Source: Lachnospiraceae bacterium UBA7205 (GTDB taxonomy: Bacteria > Bacillota > Clostridia > Lachnospirales > Lachnospiraceae). From it: a stretch of DNA of 64,000 bases. The position numbers were made by a program, and so were the translations under genes. The notes under the pieces were generated by a model. The model saw nothing but the letters and a program-made list of their open reading frames with translations, searched no databases and had not been told where the DNA came from. The DNA lies in assembly GCA_002490665.1 (NCBI GenBank), contig DKUL01000052.1, forward strand, positions 7,696 to 71,695, in the 5' to 3' direction. Position 1 is the first letter of the stretch. Each line of letters begins with the position of its first letter. Shown here in pieces: positions 26,206 to 35,474 of the stretch.

Positions 26206-28525
26206 ACATTTCCGAATAAAACTTATATGTATTCATTATCTCATCCGGCACCTCCGGCGTAACCTTCTGCAGTGCCTTTATTTTCAGCTCAAACTCCTGC
26301 TTCTTCTTCTGGGCATTCCGGAAACTGCGCGCCTGTGCCAGTTCATATGGTCTCTGCACATTCAGTTTCATTCTAAGCTCTTTTGCAAACGGACAATACG
26401 TCGCAAGAATCTCCCTTGCCACCTTATTCATCTTCATGGAACCGTTCGCCTCGTTCTTAACCCAGGCTTCATAATCAATCAGGAACGTCTCCCTTGAGTT
26501 ATTTCTTGACTTCTGAATCTGAAGTTTGACCTTGTCGCGCGCTTCTTCCGACAGATCCCTGTTTTTCCTGTAGAACTGGATATAATCCATATATTCCGAA
26601 GTCAGGGACTTCACTTTTACATCGTTCCATGCCATACCCTGTATACAGCGGCAGAGTTCCCAGCGGAAACGCCCGAACAGCTTCACCATCATGTCATCTA
26701 TGTTGGAGTTTGTCATAATCGGAAAACAGAAGCGACCCGGTGTTCCCTTGTTTTTGCCGCCAATTTCCTGCCACATGGACGCATTGGTTCCAAACAGCGG
26801 AAACAGAATCACATCCGGATATACATTTCGCATGACTGTCTCATTGATAATCTTCAATTCCGTGTTGGAGTAAATAACCTCCCTGTAAAATACAGAGTAA
26901 TCAATCTGCGTAAGCTTCTGCACGCTCTCATTAATTTTCTTTTTGGTCACCAGTATTTTATCCAGATATCCAAAAATTGCTTCCTTATACAAAATCGGCA
27001 TATAGGAGGATGGCTGTCCATAAAGAGTACGTGTATTACTCATCTGCATGTTCATAACCTCATACTCTACGCGCTTATCCATATTCTGAAGCAATGCCTT
27101 TTGTTCTTTCTCGGTAATCTCACCCTGTTTTTTGAGCGACCGGAGATTCTCCACATAATCCTCGTCAAACTCACTCTTTGACGGGTCACGCTTGCCTGCA
27201 TGTATCATGTCAAGCCACTCCATCATTGTAACGACCTTACAAGGTCCCTCATTTTTATCCGGCTCGATGCTGCACAAAAACCTTAAATGTTCTTCGTCAA
27301 GCAGCCGCTCGTCAAGCATTCCGTAATTCATAAAAAGCTCCACTGCTTTGGGCGGATGCATCAGTCCCTCTTTTATCTTGCGGTAACATGACAAATACAG
27401 TTTGAATACCAGCGAGGTAATTGTCTTTTTCGCTTTCTTGACATCATCCTCCACCGACATCCTGTCAGGTACCTCCACCAGATGGTTCACATTCTTTCTG
27501 AGTGTCTCATTGTCCTCATCGCTGAGCGTTGCGAACTTGAGAATCTGCTCCATCGATCCTTTCAGGGAGGCAACATCCCGCTTGATGTCCTCCTCCTTCT
27601 CTTCCTGGGACTTCTGCTCCTCAACAGGCGTCTCACCGGAATTCAATGCATCTATCCTGGTCTTTAGGTGTGCCGCGTCAAAGTCAAACACGCTCTCTGC
27701 CTGATTCTTAACCTCCTTATACTGGAATGCCATTTCTTCCACTATGCCATTCAGCAGCACAATCAGTTCATTCGGAATGTCATCCTTCTCCTTTATCTCC
27801 TGCGCAGTATCACAGATACAGTCAAACAGGCTGTTTCTCGGACGCAGGCAGACCACTTCTATCAGGTTTTTGATATACTCTGTCACCTCTGCACAGTCTT
27901 CAAGAAGTGCCGATGAGAGCTCAATAATCTCATTCACCTGAAAGTTTGCCATCTCCTCGCGGTACGAAAAATATACCTTGTTGGCACTCAGCGGAATTTT
28001 TGCCGCCTCCTCATAATATGCAATCCTGTACTCGTTGATGTCCTGCGTATCCTCATATGGCTGAAGCTCCTCGAGTTCTTCAATCCCAATCGCCGGAACT
28101 TCAAATGTCTTGCAAATATTTTTATACTCCGTATAACTGCCCTGCACAAATGAGCACAGTCGCTCTGCGCGTTCAATCAGGCTTGATTTCAATCTGTAAA
28201 TCTCAACTGCAATTCTGAACTGTGAGGAAACCATAATCGCACGGTAGTCCGCATTTTTCGAGACAATATTTCTAATCGTCTGTTCCCCCTGTGTCGGAAG
28301 CGCATATATTACAGAATCCTCCAGCGCAGTGTAAGTCGCATGATATGTCTGATTGCTATATCCGTTCAGTGCAAGATAAGTTCCCTGAGACCGTATCATC
28401 TTTACATACTCACTCTGCACGACCACCTTGCCGGAAAGAATAATTCCTATCTGGGTTATTTCCTCACCCTTCCCAAAAATAACTTCACCTTTCTTTACAA
28501 CATTTTTTCCGCTGACCTTTAACAT
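26204..28525 (-). CDS. Large protein with N-terminal cyclic-nucleotide-binding-like domain, function unknown
   Basis: 773 residues. Residues 1-100 look like a Crp/cNMP-binding beta-roll: GEVIFGKGEEITQIGIILSG, then VVVQSEYVKMIRSQGTYLAL. The family's phosphate-binding Arg motif is not clear. The remainder has no recognised domain. It is mostly helical with an acidic, Glu-rich stretch near 300-330 (EEQKSQEEKEEDIKRD), and ends in a helical region with many Lys/Arg/Met. There is no signal peptide or clear membrane helix. The ATG follows GGAGGGAGACAG. It is transcribed alone, between a terminator and a family 2 repeat. I do not assign a function. Confidence 0.7.
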   Translation of the reverse strand: MLKVSGKNVVKKGEVIFGKGEEITQIGIILSGKVVVQSEYVKMIRSQGTYLALNGYSNQTYHATYTALEDSVIYALPTQGEQTIRNIVSKNADYRAIMVSSQFRIAVEIYRLKSSLIERAERLCSFVQGSYTEYKNICKTFEVPAIGIEELEELQPYEDTQDINEYRIAYYEEAAKIPLSANKVYFSYREEMANFQVNEIIELSSALLEDCAEVTEYIKNLIEVVCLRPRNSLFDCICDTAQEIKEKDDIPNELIVLLNGIVEEMAFQYKEVKNQAESVFDFDAAHLKTRIDALNSGETPVEEQKSQEEKEEDIKRDVASLKGSMEQILKFATLSDEDNETLRKNVNHLVEVPDRMSVEDDVKKAKKTITSLVFKLYLSCYRKIKEGLMHPPKAVELFMNYGMLDERLLDEEHLRFLCSIEPDKNEGPCKVVTMMEWLDMIHAGKRDPSKSEFDEDYVENLRSLKKQGEITEKEQKALLQNMDKRVEYEVMNMQMSNTRTLYGQPSSYMPILYKEAIFGYLDKILVTKKKINESVQKLTQIDYSVFYREVIYSNTELKIINETVMRNVYPDVILFPLFGTNASMWQEIGGKNKGTPGRFCFPIMTNSNIDDMMVKLFGRFRWELCRCIQGMAWNDVKVKSLTSEYMDYIQFYRKNRDLSEEARDKVKLQIQKSRNNSRETFLIDYEAWVKNEANGSMKMNKVAREILATYCPFAKELRMKLNVQRPYELAQARSFRNAQKKKQEFELKIKALQKVTPEVPDEIMNTYKFYSEM

Positions 28526-28562
28526 CTGTCTCCCTCCATTCGGCTATACTCATAAGTTTTAT

Positions 28563-28691
28563 CAGTTCAGCCTTCTGCTTCCTGTAAAAAGCATCAAGCC
28601 ATGCAAAACCACTTCGCGGTGTCTTGATGCATCTCTGCCACTACGCTGTTTCACGGACTTTGCAGCAAGTGCAAAGTCCTGGGCTGAACTG
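28563..28691. repeat. Intergenic palindromic repeat, family 2, long copy
   Basis: Outer arms CAGTTCAGCC (28563-28572) and GGCTGAACTG (28682-28691) pair perfectly. Inside are GCATCAAG/CTTGATGC (28591-28598 with 28623-28630) and GGACTTTGC/GCAAAGTCC (28655-28663 with 28671-28679), so the whole would fold as a multi-branched structure. Its two ends match the short copy at 1586-1669. It fills nearly all of the gap 28526-28691. Confidence 0.75.
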
Positions 28692-29399
28692 TTACCATAA
28701 GTTAACTATTTTCAGTTTATCAGGAAAATCTCCCATCCTGCTGCACACACAGGTCATATATCCCTCGAGCTCATTATACAGCCTTATATGAACCATTTGC
28801 CTCTCCTTTACATCATACACCTGACTATAATCCTGTGCAGTTACATAACCGCTTATTCCAGCCCCGATTCCTCGTCCGTTCCATTTCACGACACTTTCCT
28901 TTGCCGTCCATATGCTGTAAAACTCCCTCGTCCGTCTATCTGAATCATTCTCCTTAATCGCAAGAAGCCTGTCATATTCGTCTGCATGATAAAATCTTTT
29001 CGCCAGCTGCAGTTTCCAGCTTTTCATTTCCTGAATATCCGCTCCTATCGGCATTATATCCACTGCACATACTGTCCATTCCCCCGAATGGGACAATGAG
29101 TACTGGAAATCATCATATCCCTTCATATAAGGTTTCCCATATACGCCTTTTTCTATCTGAACCTGCTGCCAATCTTTTATGCCGTATCCCGCTTCCAGAA
29201 ATGCGTGCCGGAGCAGCAGCCCCGCGCAGATACTTCTCTCCTTCTCCTTTTTGTTTCTGAGCGACAGCACCGTCTCCTGTCTGTCCCGATCCAGGAGCGT
29301 CCATAGCATCTCTCGCTCCTGCGCATGTATCTCATTCGCCTTTGCCGCATATAACTTCAATTTTCGCACCAGCTTCCGTCTGCCCGTTTCGACGGACAA
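28692..29399 (-). CDS. 4'-phosphopantetheinyl transferase (Sfp type)
   Basis: Up to 235 residues. Transfers phosphopantetheine from CoA to a carrier-protein Ser. Motifs: YSLSHSGEW near 100, IGADIQ near 118 (usual G-x-D-x-E with the metal-binding Asp kept), and FYSIWTAKESVVKWNG near 160 (W-x-x-KES-x-x-K). The length and motifs favour the Sfp class over AcpS. No carrier-protein or synthase genes lie beside it. The start is uncertain: an in-frame TGA sits just before the TTG at 29399, and a GTG at 29369 or TTG at 29360 would also fit. Confidence 0.88.
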   Translation of the reverse strand: MSVETGRRKLVRKLKLYAAKANEIHAQEREMLWTLLDRDRQETVLSLRNKKEKERSICAGLLLRHAFLEAGYGIKDWQQVQIEKGVYGKPYMKGYDDFQYSLSHSGEWTVCAVDIMPIGADIQEMKSWKLQLAKRFYHADEYDRLLAIKENDSDRRTREFYSIWTAKESVVKWNGRGIGAGISGYVTAQDYSQVYDVKERQMVHIRLYNELEGYMTCVCSRMGDFPDKLKIVNLW

Positions 29400-29452
29400 T
29401 CAAATGCCCAACCCTGATTCCTGTCTCATTACTTTTCACGCTACTTTCAACA

Positions 29453-29480
29453 CTACCCCGGCATTTTGCTGCCGGGGTAG
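29453..29480 (-). terminator. Hairpin terminator after the chemotaxis receptor
   Basis: A G+C-rich 10-11-bp stem (CTACCCCGGC 29453-29462 with GCCGGGGTAG 29471-29480), loop about 6 bases, 21 bases after the receptor stop. The following minus-strand sequence, TGTTGAAAG, is only weakly T-rich. Confidence 0.6.
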
Positions 29481-29501
29481 TAGATAACATATATTTTATC
29501 T

Positions 29502-31283
29502 TTAATATTTTCCAAAGTCTGAATCAAGCGAAATGATGCTCTCATTGTCAACATAATCACTCTCAGCGCTGGACGAAATATCATCATAATCAGACTTTAC
29601 ATTTCTTCCGGCAAGAAGTTTGTATTTGCCGACCGCATTCTGAAGCTGTCCTGCAAGACTTGAAAGCTCCGCACTTGCAGCCGCACACTCCTCAGATGTC
29701 GCAGAGTTCGTCTGAACGACATCCGCTATCTGTGTGATACCTGCATTTACCTGTCCTACAGAGCTTGCCTGATTTACGGAAGCCTCTGCGATATTGCTCA
29801 CAATAGAAGCAATGTTCTCAACTGACAACAGGATTTCCTCAAGTGCTGCCGCAGTCTCTACAGCAAGCTTAGAACCAACTTCCACTTTCTTGATGGAATC
29901 CTCAATCATCACTGCAGAATCTTTAGCCGCCTCAGCCGACTTGTTTGCGAGACTTCTGACTTCATCTGCAACCACTGCAAATCCCTTGCCATGCACACCT
30001 GCCCTTGCAGCCTCTACAGAAGCATTCAACGCAAGGATATTTGTCTGGAATGAGATATCATCGATTACCTTCATAATCTTTGAAATATTTTCAGAAGACT
30101 CATTGATGTCCTGCATAGCAGCAATCATCTGTTTCATCTGCTCGTTACCACGAATTGCCCCATCCTTTGTATTCTGTACCAGCTCGTTTGCCCTGTTTGC
30201 ATCATCTGCATTCACCTTCGCACCGTTCGCTATCTCTTCGATAGAAACCGTAATCTCCTCGATGGCGCTTGCCTGCTGTGTTGTACCCTGTGCCAAAGAA
30301 TTACTTGCGCTTGCAACTTCGTTTGCACCGGATGTCATTCTCGCTGCTGCGTCGCGGATTGTAGACAGGTTCCTGTTGTTGTCGCGAAGCATCTTCACAA
30401 TCGCTGTTCCAAGTGCATCATCCTCGCTTGCTTTCTTATAAGTCGCTGTCAGGTCACCTTCCGCAACCTGCTCTGTAACACGAACCTGTTCCCCTATCGT
30501 CTTTGTCATCAGATTGAAATCATCCGTCAAATCACCAAATTCATCATTTGATGTACGCTCAATATGTACATTGATGTCTCCACGCGCCATCTTCCTTGCA
30601 ACGTTTGAAAGTGTGGTCAGCGGATACTGAATCTTTTTCTTTGTAACTACTGTCGCAAAGAAAATGCAGACAACATAAATAACAACTGCCATTCCGACAA
30701 TAAACGTCTGTCTGACGGATATATAGTTATTGATGGTCTCCCTTTCCTTTGATGCACAAATCATTCCGACAATCTGGTTGGAGCTGTCTGTCACCGGAAC
30801 ATAAAAGCCATAATAAAGCTCCCCGTTAATTTCAAAATCATTTCTGGAATACTCGTTTCCGGCATTCAGAACCTGTGCTGCCACCTTCGGGTCTGCCTTC
30901 GTGCCCACAATCGGGTTGCCCTGTGCATCCTTAATTGTTGTCGCACGCCTGACATCTCCAAAAAACAAAGTAATCTCACCGTTGTTTGCGGTTGCATAAT
31001 TATCAACCAGTGCCCCCATCTGCTGGGAGAGGTTTATATCACCCTTATACAGGTCATCTCCCTGCATGGAATAGTCTCCTGACGACACGCCATCGAGAGC
31101 AAGCATGGTTCCTCTCGCCAATGCTTCCAATGTCTTAAATGTCTCTGACTCCATCCCCTGCCTGAGTGTCATTGTAGAAACGGTCACAATAACAATACAT
31201 GCCAACATCATTGGCAGTGATACCAGTGAAATCACCAGCCACTTAATACTAAATCTGCGTCCTAATTTGTTTTGTTCATTCAT
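29502..31283 (-). CDS. Methyl-accepting chemotaxis protein
   Basis: 593 residues. A membrane helix near 12-35, an extracellular cache-type sensor (to about 190, with [18 protein letters not shown]), a second helix near 200-220, a HAMP domain, and a long coiled-coil signalling domain with the CheA/CheW-contacting tip [21 protein letters not shown]. The C-terminus is acidic and has no CheR-binding pentapeptide. The ligand is unknown. The ATG at 31283 follows AAAGGA; a 19-codon upstream extension in frame lacks support. It is a stand-alone gene. Confidence 0.94.
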   Translation of the reverse strand: MNEQNKLGRRFSIKWLVISLVSLPMMLACIVIVTVSTMTLRQGMESETFKTLEALARGTMLALDGVSSGDYSMQGDDLYKGDINLSQQMGALVDNYATANNGEITLFFGDVRRATTIKDAQGNPIVGTKADPKVAAQVLNAGNEYSRNDFEINGELYYGFYVPVTDSSNQIVGMICASKERETINNYISVRQTFIVGMAVVIYVVCIFFATVVTKKKIQYPLTTLSNVARKMARGDINVHIERTSNDEFGDLTDDFNLMTKTIGEQVRVTEQVAEGDLTATYKKASEDDALGTAIVKMLRDNNRNLSTIRDAAARMTSGANEVASASNSLAQGTTQQASAIEEITVSIEEIANGAKVNADDANRANELVQNTKDGAIRGNEQMKQMIAAMQDINESSENISKIMKVIDDISFQTNILALNASVEAARAGVHGKGFAVVADEVRSLANKSAEAAKDSAVMIEDSIKKVEVGSKLAVETAAALEEILLSVENIASIVSNIAEASVNQASSVGQVNAGITQIADVVQTNSATSEECAAASAELSSLAGQLQNAVGKYKLLAGRNVKSDYDDISSSAESDYVDNESIISLDSDFGKY

Positions 31284-31456
31284 AAGTAACATCCTTTCAC
31301 ACAATATACTATAAAAACATATTTTAAGGCTATCATTCACAATTATCCTGATAACCTTAATTCCTTAATTTCTATTTTAAATTGTTTCTACGATTAAGTC
31401 AATAGTATATATTGTCTGTCACTTAATTTTTTTCAGTATTTTTTTAATATCCACTC

Positions 31457-32239
31457 TCAGAACGCCAGATACTTTTTCATAGTACGCAGGGCATTCTTCT
31501 CAAGTCTTGACACCTGCGCCTGGGAAATACCAATATATTCCGCCACTTCCATCTGTGTCTTTCCCTCGAAAAAGCGCAGGCGGATGATTTCATTCTCCCT
31601 CTCGTCCAGTTTTTTCATCGCCTCGCTCAGGGATATATTTTCAACCCAGTTGTCCTCCTTGCATTTTTTATCGCTTATCTGGTCCATCACATAGAGCGTG
31701 TCTCCACCTTCCGTATAGACAGGTTCATACAGGCTCATCGGATTTTGTATTGCATCCAGCGCATACACAATATCTTCCTTTGGTATGCCGATTTCCTCTG
31801 ATATCTCCATGATAGTCGGCTCCCGCAGATTCTTTTTGGTAAGATTTTCCTTTGCATAGATTGCCTTGTAAGCAGTGTCCTTCAGGGAACGGCTCACCCT
31901 TATCGGATTGCTCGAATCGCGCAGGAACCGCCGGATTTCACCGATAATCATTGGAACCGCATAGGTGGAAAATTTTACATCCAGACTGGAATCAAAGTTA
32001 TCTATCGCCTTAATCAGACCAATGCACCCTATCTGAAACAGGTCGTCAACATTTTCATTGGACTGCGAAAATCTTTTTATCACGCTCAGTACCAGCCTTA
32101 AGTTCCCCCTGATATATTCCTCCCTTGCCGTTAAATCCCCCTGCTCTATCCTGGCAAAAAGTGCCTGCTTCTCCTCATTTTTCAAGACGGGAAGCTTTGA
32201 CGTATTTACACCACATATCTCAACTTTTCCAAGTGCCAT
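31457..32239 (-). CDS. sigG: Sporulation sigma factor G (late forespore)
   Basis: 260 residues. A sigma-70 family member with regions 2, 3 and 4. The N-terminus VEICGVNTSKLPVLK is diagnostic for SigG and includes the segment where anti-sigma control acts. Region 2: NVDDLFQIGCIGLIKAIDNFD. Region 4 ends QMEVAEYIGISQAQVSRLEK. It directs late gene expression in the engulfed forespore. AGGAGG precedes the ATG. Downstream of spoIIGA-sigE, 95 bases after sigE, the same order as in Bacillus. Confidence 0.96.
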   Translation of the reverse strand: MALGKVEICGVNTSKLPVLKNEEKQALFARIEQGDLTAREEYIRGNLRLVLSVIKRFSQSNENVDDLFQIGCIGLIKAIDNFDSSLDVKFSTYAVPMIIGEIRRFLRDSSNPIRVSRSLKDTAYKAIYAKENLTKKNLREPTIMEISEEIGIPKEDIVYALDAIQNPMSLYEPVYTEGGDTLYVMDQISDKKCKEDNWVENISLSEAMKKLDERENEIIRLRFFEGKTQMEVAEYIGISQAQVSRLEKNALRTMKKYLAF

Positions 32240-32334
32240 ATCCTAATCCTCCTATATCTCTATGCCCATTGGACAGTCATTGCCCGCAGGACATATGTAA
32301 AGAGGTGCAAATACGTTTTCGCCGCCAGTCCGGA

Positions 32335-33063
32335 CTAGCTTACCATTTCTTTTTTCAGGCGCTTCATAATCTTCTTTTCCAGCCGTGAAATATAGGACTG
32401 TGAAATTCCCAGATAATCAGCCACTTCCTTCTGTGTCATTTCCATGTCATCGGGATTGTTGAGCCCGAACCGCAGCATAATAATGGTCCGCTCACGCTCA
32501 CCCAGCTTCGATATCGCATGCTTGAGCTGGCTGCGCTCCACTTCGGTCTCAAGGTCCTTGTAAATCACGTCCTCGTCCGTCCCGAGAATGTCCGACAGAA
32601 GCAGCTCGTTTCCGTCCCAGTCCACATTCAGTGGTTCATCAATGGAAACCTCAAGCCTTGTCTTATTGTTTCTTCTTAAATACATCAGGATTTCATTTTC
32701 TATGCACCTTGACGCATAGGTTGCAAGCTTGATGTTCTTGCTGCGGTTAAATGTATTGATTGCCTTTATCAGCCCTATCGTTCCTATGGAAATCAAATCC
32801 TCCACGCCCACCCCGGTGTTATCGAACTTTTTTGCAATATATACGACAAGCCGCAAATTGTGTTCTATCAGGAGCGCCCTCGCCTCGTTTGCATACTCTG
32901 TCTCAAGCCCGTTGATTGCCCTGTTTTCTTCCTCACCCTCCAGCGGCGGCGGCAGGACTTCCGAACCGCCAATATAATGAATCTCATTTCCGGCAGTGCC
33001 TTTGCTGCTGTTTTTGCCCAAACACAGCCTCATTTTACCTGGTAAGTACAACTTGATTATCAT
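32335..33063 (-). CDS. sigE: Sporulation sigma factor E, made as pro-sigma-E
   Basis: 242 residues. The N-terminal pro-sequence of about 28 residues ends before [13 protein letters not shown], which aligns with the site where pro-SigE is cut by SpoIIGA. Sigma regions follow: [20 protein letters not shown] and a C-terminal helix-turn-helix [20 protein letters not shown]. It drives early mother-cell gene expression. The ATG follows GGAGGAG. It lies downstream of its protease gene spoIIGA, with a family 1 repeat in the gap between them. Confidence 0.97.
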   Translation of the reverse strand: MIIKLYLPGKMRLCLGKNSSKGTAGNEIHYIGGSEVLPPPLEGEEENRAINGLETEYANEARALLIEHNLRLVVYIAKKFDNTGVGVEDLISIGTIGLIKAINTFNRSKNIKLATYASRCIENEILMYLRRNNKTRLEVSIDEPLNVDWDGNELLLSDILGTDEDVIYKDLETEVERSQLKHAISKLGERERTIIMLRFGLNNPDDMEMTQKEVADYLGISQSYISRLEKKIMKRLKKEMVS

Positions 33064-33090
33064 AATATTACTCCTCCATTCTTTTTAATT

Positions 33091-33179
33091 GAGCAGGGAA
33101 AAGCCTTTCCCCTGCTCGCGCGCCGGGCACCCGTCAGCCTTAGCTGACATATTCCCTTTGGGTGCCCGTGTGCATAAAA
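33091..33179. repeat. Intergenic palindromic repeat, family 1, copy A (most complete)
   Basis: First hairpin: GAGCAGGG.. with ..CCCCTGCTC (33091-33117). Second, nested: outer arms CGGGCACCC (33124-33132) and GGGTGCCCG (33160-33168) enclosing GTCAGC/GCTGAC (33133-33138 with 33143-33148). Tail: TGTGCATAAAA. It fills the 124-base gap between spoIIGA and sigE, so it is transcribed within the spoIIG operon. Confidence 0.75.
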
Positions 33180-33187
33180 GACGTCCT

Positions 33188-33994
33188 TCATGCCGATATC
33201 AGCTTGTGGTTCAATATCATCTGGAACGTCCCGTCCCTCGAAAGCTTTCCCTTATATAAAGCCACAACTGCCTCCTTTTTCACTATCTCCCCCTCTTCCT
33301 GCTGTATCATCATCCGCTCCACGACAATGCCTTCCAGGACCCCATGTTCGTTTCCGACACTCTGGTAGGGAATTATCCTGAATTTTTGCGGATACTTAGT
33401 CATCCACTGCCTGATTTCGTCTGTCTCCTCCATCACCGATACCGGCTTTCCCGACACCGGGTCATGCAATAAGTTTCCCGTGTCAAACAGTGCCCGGAGC
33501 GCGATATCCTCACCATTTTCCGTCAATGTCACATCAAAAATCCGTTTCCGGTTCGCCATATTGCGATACATCACCAGAAATGCAACAATGCCTGCGATTG
33601 CCACCGTGACAATAAACCAGACATAGCGCACCCCGACAAGCCTTACAAGGCATTCCATCAGTTTTCCGTAGGCAGACATCATGCCATGCAGGTAAATGAT
33701 TCCCACGGCGGGACGCCAAAAGGGAATCTTATTGCGGGATGCCGGATGACAGATGCATATCAGGACCATCACTGCATCAAGCACAAGCACGCTGAGTACA
33801 TATGACACACCAAACCGGATTCCTGACACCAGTATCAGCACCGCACCGGCACCCCCGGCAAATGATGCCACAGCCACCCGCTTCCACCGTATTCTCTCCT
33901 TCAAAAGCAGCAGAATCAGAATGAGCAGAAGCATATCCGTCATCACATTTTGTATAAAATAAATGTCAATATATACCTCATAAATCCGTATCAC
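33188..33994 (-). CDS. spoIIGA: Sigma-E processing aspartic peptidase SpoIIGA
   Basis: 268 residues as drawn. An N-terminal half with five hydrophobic helices is followed by a cytoplasmic protease domain with the aspartyl motif ALFDTGNLLHDP near 167 and a C-terminal domain ending in sigE-linked context. It cleaves the pro-sequence of SigE at the sporulation septum. The start is odd. The GTG at 33994 overlaps the GGAGGTGA ribosome binding site. The position that matches family N-termini and the spacing rule is an ATT at 33985. The next ATG (33943) would remove the first helix. The operon is spoIIGA-sigE, with sigG after. Confidence 0.93.
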   Translation of the reverse strand: MIRIYEVYIDIYFIQNVMTDMLLLILILLLLKERIRWKRVAVASFAGGAGAVLILVSGIRFGVSYVLSVLVLDAVMVLICICHPASRNKIPFWRPAVGIIYLHGMMSAYGKLMECLVRLVGVRYVWFIVTVAIAGIVAFLVMYRNMANRKRIFDVTLTENGEDIALRALFDTGNLLHDPVSGKPVSVMEETDEIRQWMTKYPQKFRIIPYQSVGNEHGVLEGIVVERMMIQQEEGEIVKKEAVVALYKGKLSRDGTFQMILNHKLISA

Positions 33995-34073
33995 CTCCGT
34001 TTCGGCAGGCTATATCAGTCTGGTAATCATTGTTCAAATCACTGTTCGCTGATTTCCTTATGCGCCTATGGGC

Positions 34074-34138
34074 ATTATAACAAAACAGTCCCATGCTTTT
34101 TGTCAAAGCATGGGACTGTTTTATGTTTATTTTTCGAC
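34074..34138 (-). promoter_or_regulatory. spoIIG promoter with 21-bp spacer and Spo0A-like boxes
   Basis: On the minus strand TTGACA (34101-34106), 21 bases, TATAAT (34074-34079). Bacillus spoIIG and spoIIE are known Spo0A-activated sigma-A promoters with 22- and 21-bp spacers. A 0A-like site TTGTCAAA (34100-34107, plus strand; consensus TTGTCGAA, one mismatch) covers the -35. GTCGAA (34133-34138, minus strand) lies near -70. The expected start of transcription is about 34066. The -35 sits in the loop of the ftsZ terminator. Spo0A binding is inferred. Confidence 0.65.
34082..34122 (-). terminator. Rho-independent terminator after ftsZ
   Basis: An 18-bp perfect stem (34082-34099 with 34105-34122), 5-base loop, ending in TTTT and followed by GTTATAATG on the minus strand. 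It closes the dcw cluster 54 bases after the ftsZ stop and overlaps the spoIIG promoter. Confidence 0.85.
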
Positions 34139-34175
34139 TTTATTCTTAGTTTGGTATGTTCCTTTCAGGCACTTT

Positions 34176-35372
34176 CTAGCGCTTTAAGAAATTCGGTATG
34201 TTCAGGGTCTGCTCCTTCACATTGCTTCTCAAATCCGCAGGGGGCTTAATGCCATTCATTTGCCTTTGCTGCGGGTTCTGCGGCTGGCTGTTTGGCTGTA
34301 TCACATTTACCCCTGCCGGTGCCTGCGGTCTTGGCCGCACCGGAGTATTTGGCACATTACTGGGCTTTACAGAGAAATTACTGTTAATCTTGCCCATGTT
34401 CTTCAGCGGGGAATTATAGCTTGACTCCACAATACCCGTTGCAATAACTGTAACGGTACATGAATCCGCCATATCCTCATTGTACATTGCGCCAAAAATG
34501 ACATTGATATCCTCTCCTGCGAGCTGCTGCACATAACTTGCCGCATCATTCGCGTCAAAAATTGATATATCTCCCGAAATATTGAGAATGACATCCGTGG
34601 CTCCGCTGAGGGTTGTCTCAAGAAGCGGCGACTCAACCGCCATCTTAATCGCCTCGGCAGCTTTGTCCTCGCCCTTGCCATAACCGATACCAATATGCGC
34701 GATACCCTTCTCCTTCATGACGGTCTGAACATCGGCAAAATCAAGGTTGATAACAGATGGAACATTAATCAAGTCTGTAATACCCTGTACGGACTGCTGA
34801 AGCACCTCATCCGCTTTCTTCAGTGCGTCAGGCATGGTTGTCCGCCTGTCGACAATTTCAAGAAGCTTGTCATTCGGAATCACAATCAGCGTATCGACAT
34901 GCTCCTTTAGCTTCTCAATGCCAGTCAGGGCATTTGTCATACGTGTGCGCGCCTCAAACTTGAACGGTTTCGTGACAACGCCGACCGTAAGGATACCCAT
35001 CTCCTTTGCAATCGCCGCCACAATAGGCGCCGCACCTGTACCGGTGCCGCCACCCATACCGCAGGTGACAAATACCATGTCAGCGCCCTTTAACGCCTCC
35101 TTGATATCCTCCGAGCTCTCCTCCGCTGCCTTCTCGCCTACTTCGGGCTTGGCACCCGCGCCGAGTCCCTTTGTAAGCTTCTCGCCTATCTGCAAAAGTT
35201 TCGGTGCCTTGCAGAGCTGTAAAGCCTGCTTGTCCGTATTGACTCCTATAAACTCAACACCTGTAATCGTCTCATCTATCATTCGGTTCACGGCATTATT
35301 GCCTGCGCCGCCTACTCCTACTACAATTATCCTTGCTGCTGCATCTGTTTCATTTGATCTAATCTCGAGCAA
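34176..35372 (-). CDS. ftsZ: Cell division protein FtsZ
   Basis: 398 residues. Tubulin-like GTPase that forms the Z-ring. GTP-binding motifs: [13 protein letters not shown] near 20-32, tubulin signature [10 protein letters not shown] near 107-116, and the T7 loop NLDFADV near 208. A Pro/Gln-rich linker from about 320 leads to the conserved C-terminal peptide LNIPNFLKR, which binds FtsA/SepF-type partners. The start is TTG 35372: GGAGG lies 8 bases upstream, and the GTG at 35390 lies before that ribosome binding site. It has its own promoter in addition to readthrough from the cluster. Confidence 0.97.
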   Translation of the reverse strand: MLEIRSNETDAAARIIVVGVGGAGNNAVNRMIDETITGVEFIGVNTDKQALQLCKAPKLLQIGEKLTKGLGAGAKPEVGEKAAEESSEDIKEALKGADMVFVTCGMGGGTGTGAAPIVAAIAKEMGILTVGVVTKPFKFEARTRMTNALTGIEKLKEHVDTLIVIPNDKLLEIVDRRTTMPDALKKADEVLQQSVQGITDLINVPSVINLDFADVQTVMKEKGIAHIGIGYGKGEDKAAEAIKMAVESPLLETTLSGATDVILNISGDISIFDANDAASYVQQLAGEDINVIFGAMYNEDMADSCTVTVIATGIVESSYNSPLKNMGKINSNFSVKPSNVPNTPVRPRPQAPAGVNVIQPNSQPQNPQQRQMNGIKPPADLRSNVKEQTLNIPNFLKR

Positions 35373-35416
35373 GTTTCCTTCCTCCTTCACAATTCCTATT
35401 AAATTCCATCTAACTT

Positions 35417-35445
35417 ATCATATAATTTTTTTGCCAATTAATCAA
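35417..35445 (-). promoter_or_regulatory. Sigma-A-type promoter for ftsZ
   Basis: TTGATT (35440-35445), 17 bases, TATGAT (35417-35422), both on the minus strand in the 102-base gap between ftsQ and ftsZ. The expected start is near 35410, about 38 bases before the ftsZ start codon. Extra promoters in front of ftsZ are usual in dcw clusters. Confidence 0.6.
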
Positions 35446-35474
35446 CCTATTTTTTGCTTTATTGTTACCTTTTT

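Noticed and set aside
31330..31375. Sigma-D (motility) promoter for the chemotaxis receptor
   Set aside because: A TTAA-14-CAGGATAA arrangement on the minus strand is only a poor match to the consensus, so I did not list it.
33950..33982. 12-codon ATG mini-ORF overlapping the start of spoIIGA
   Set aside because: It lies 12 bases after the Shine-Dalgarno, is out of frame, and encodes nothing recognisable; it is most likely a by-product of the odd spoIIGA start.
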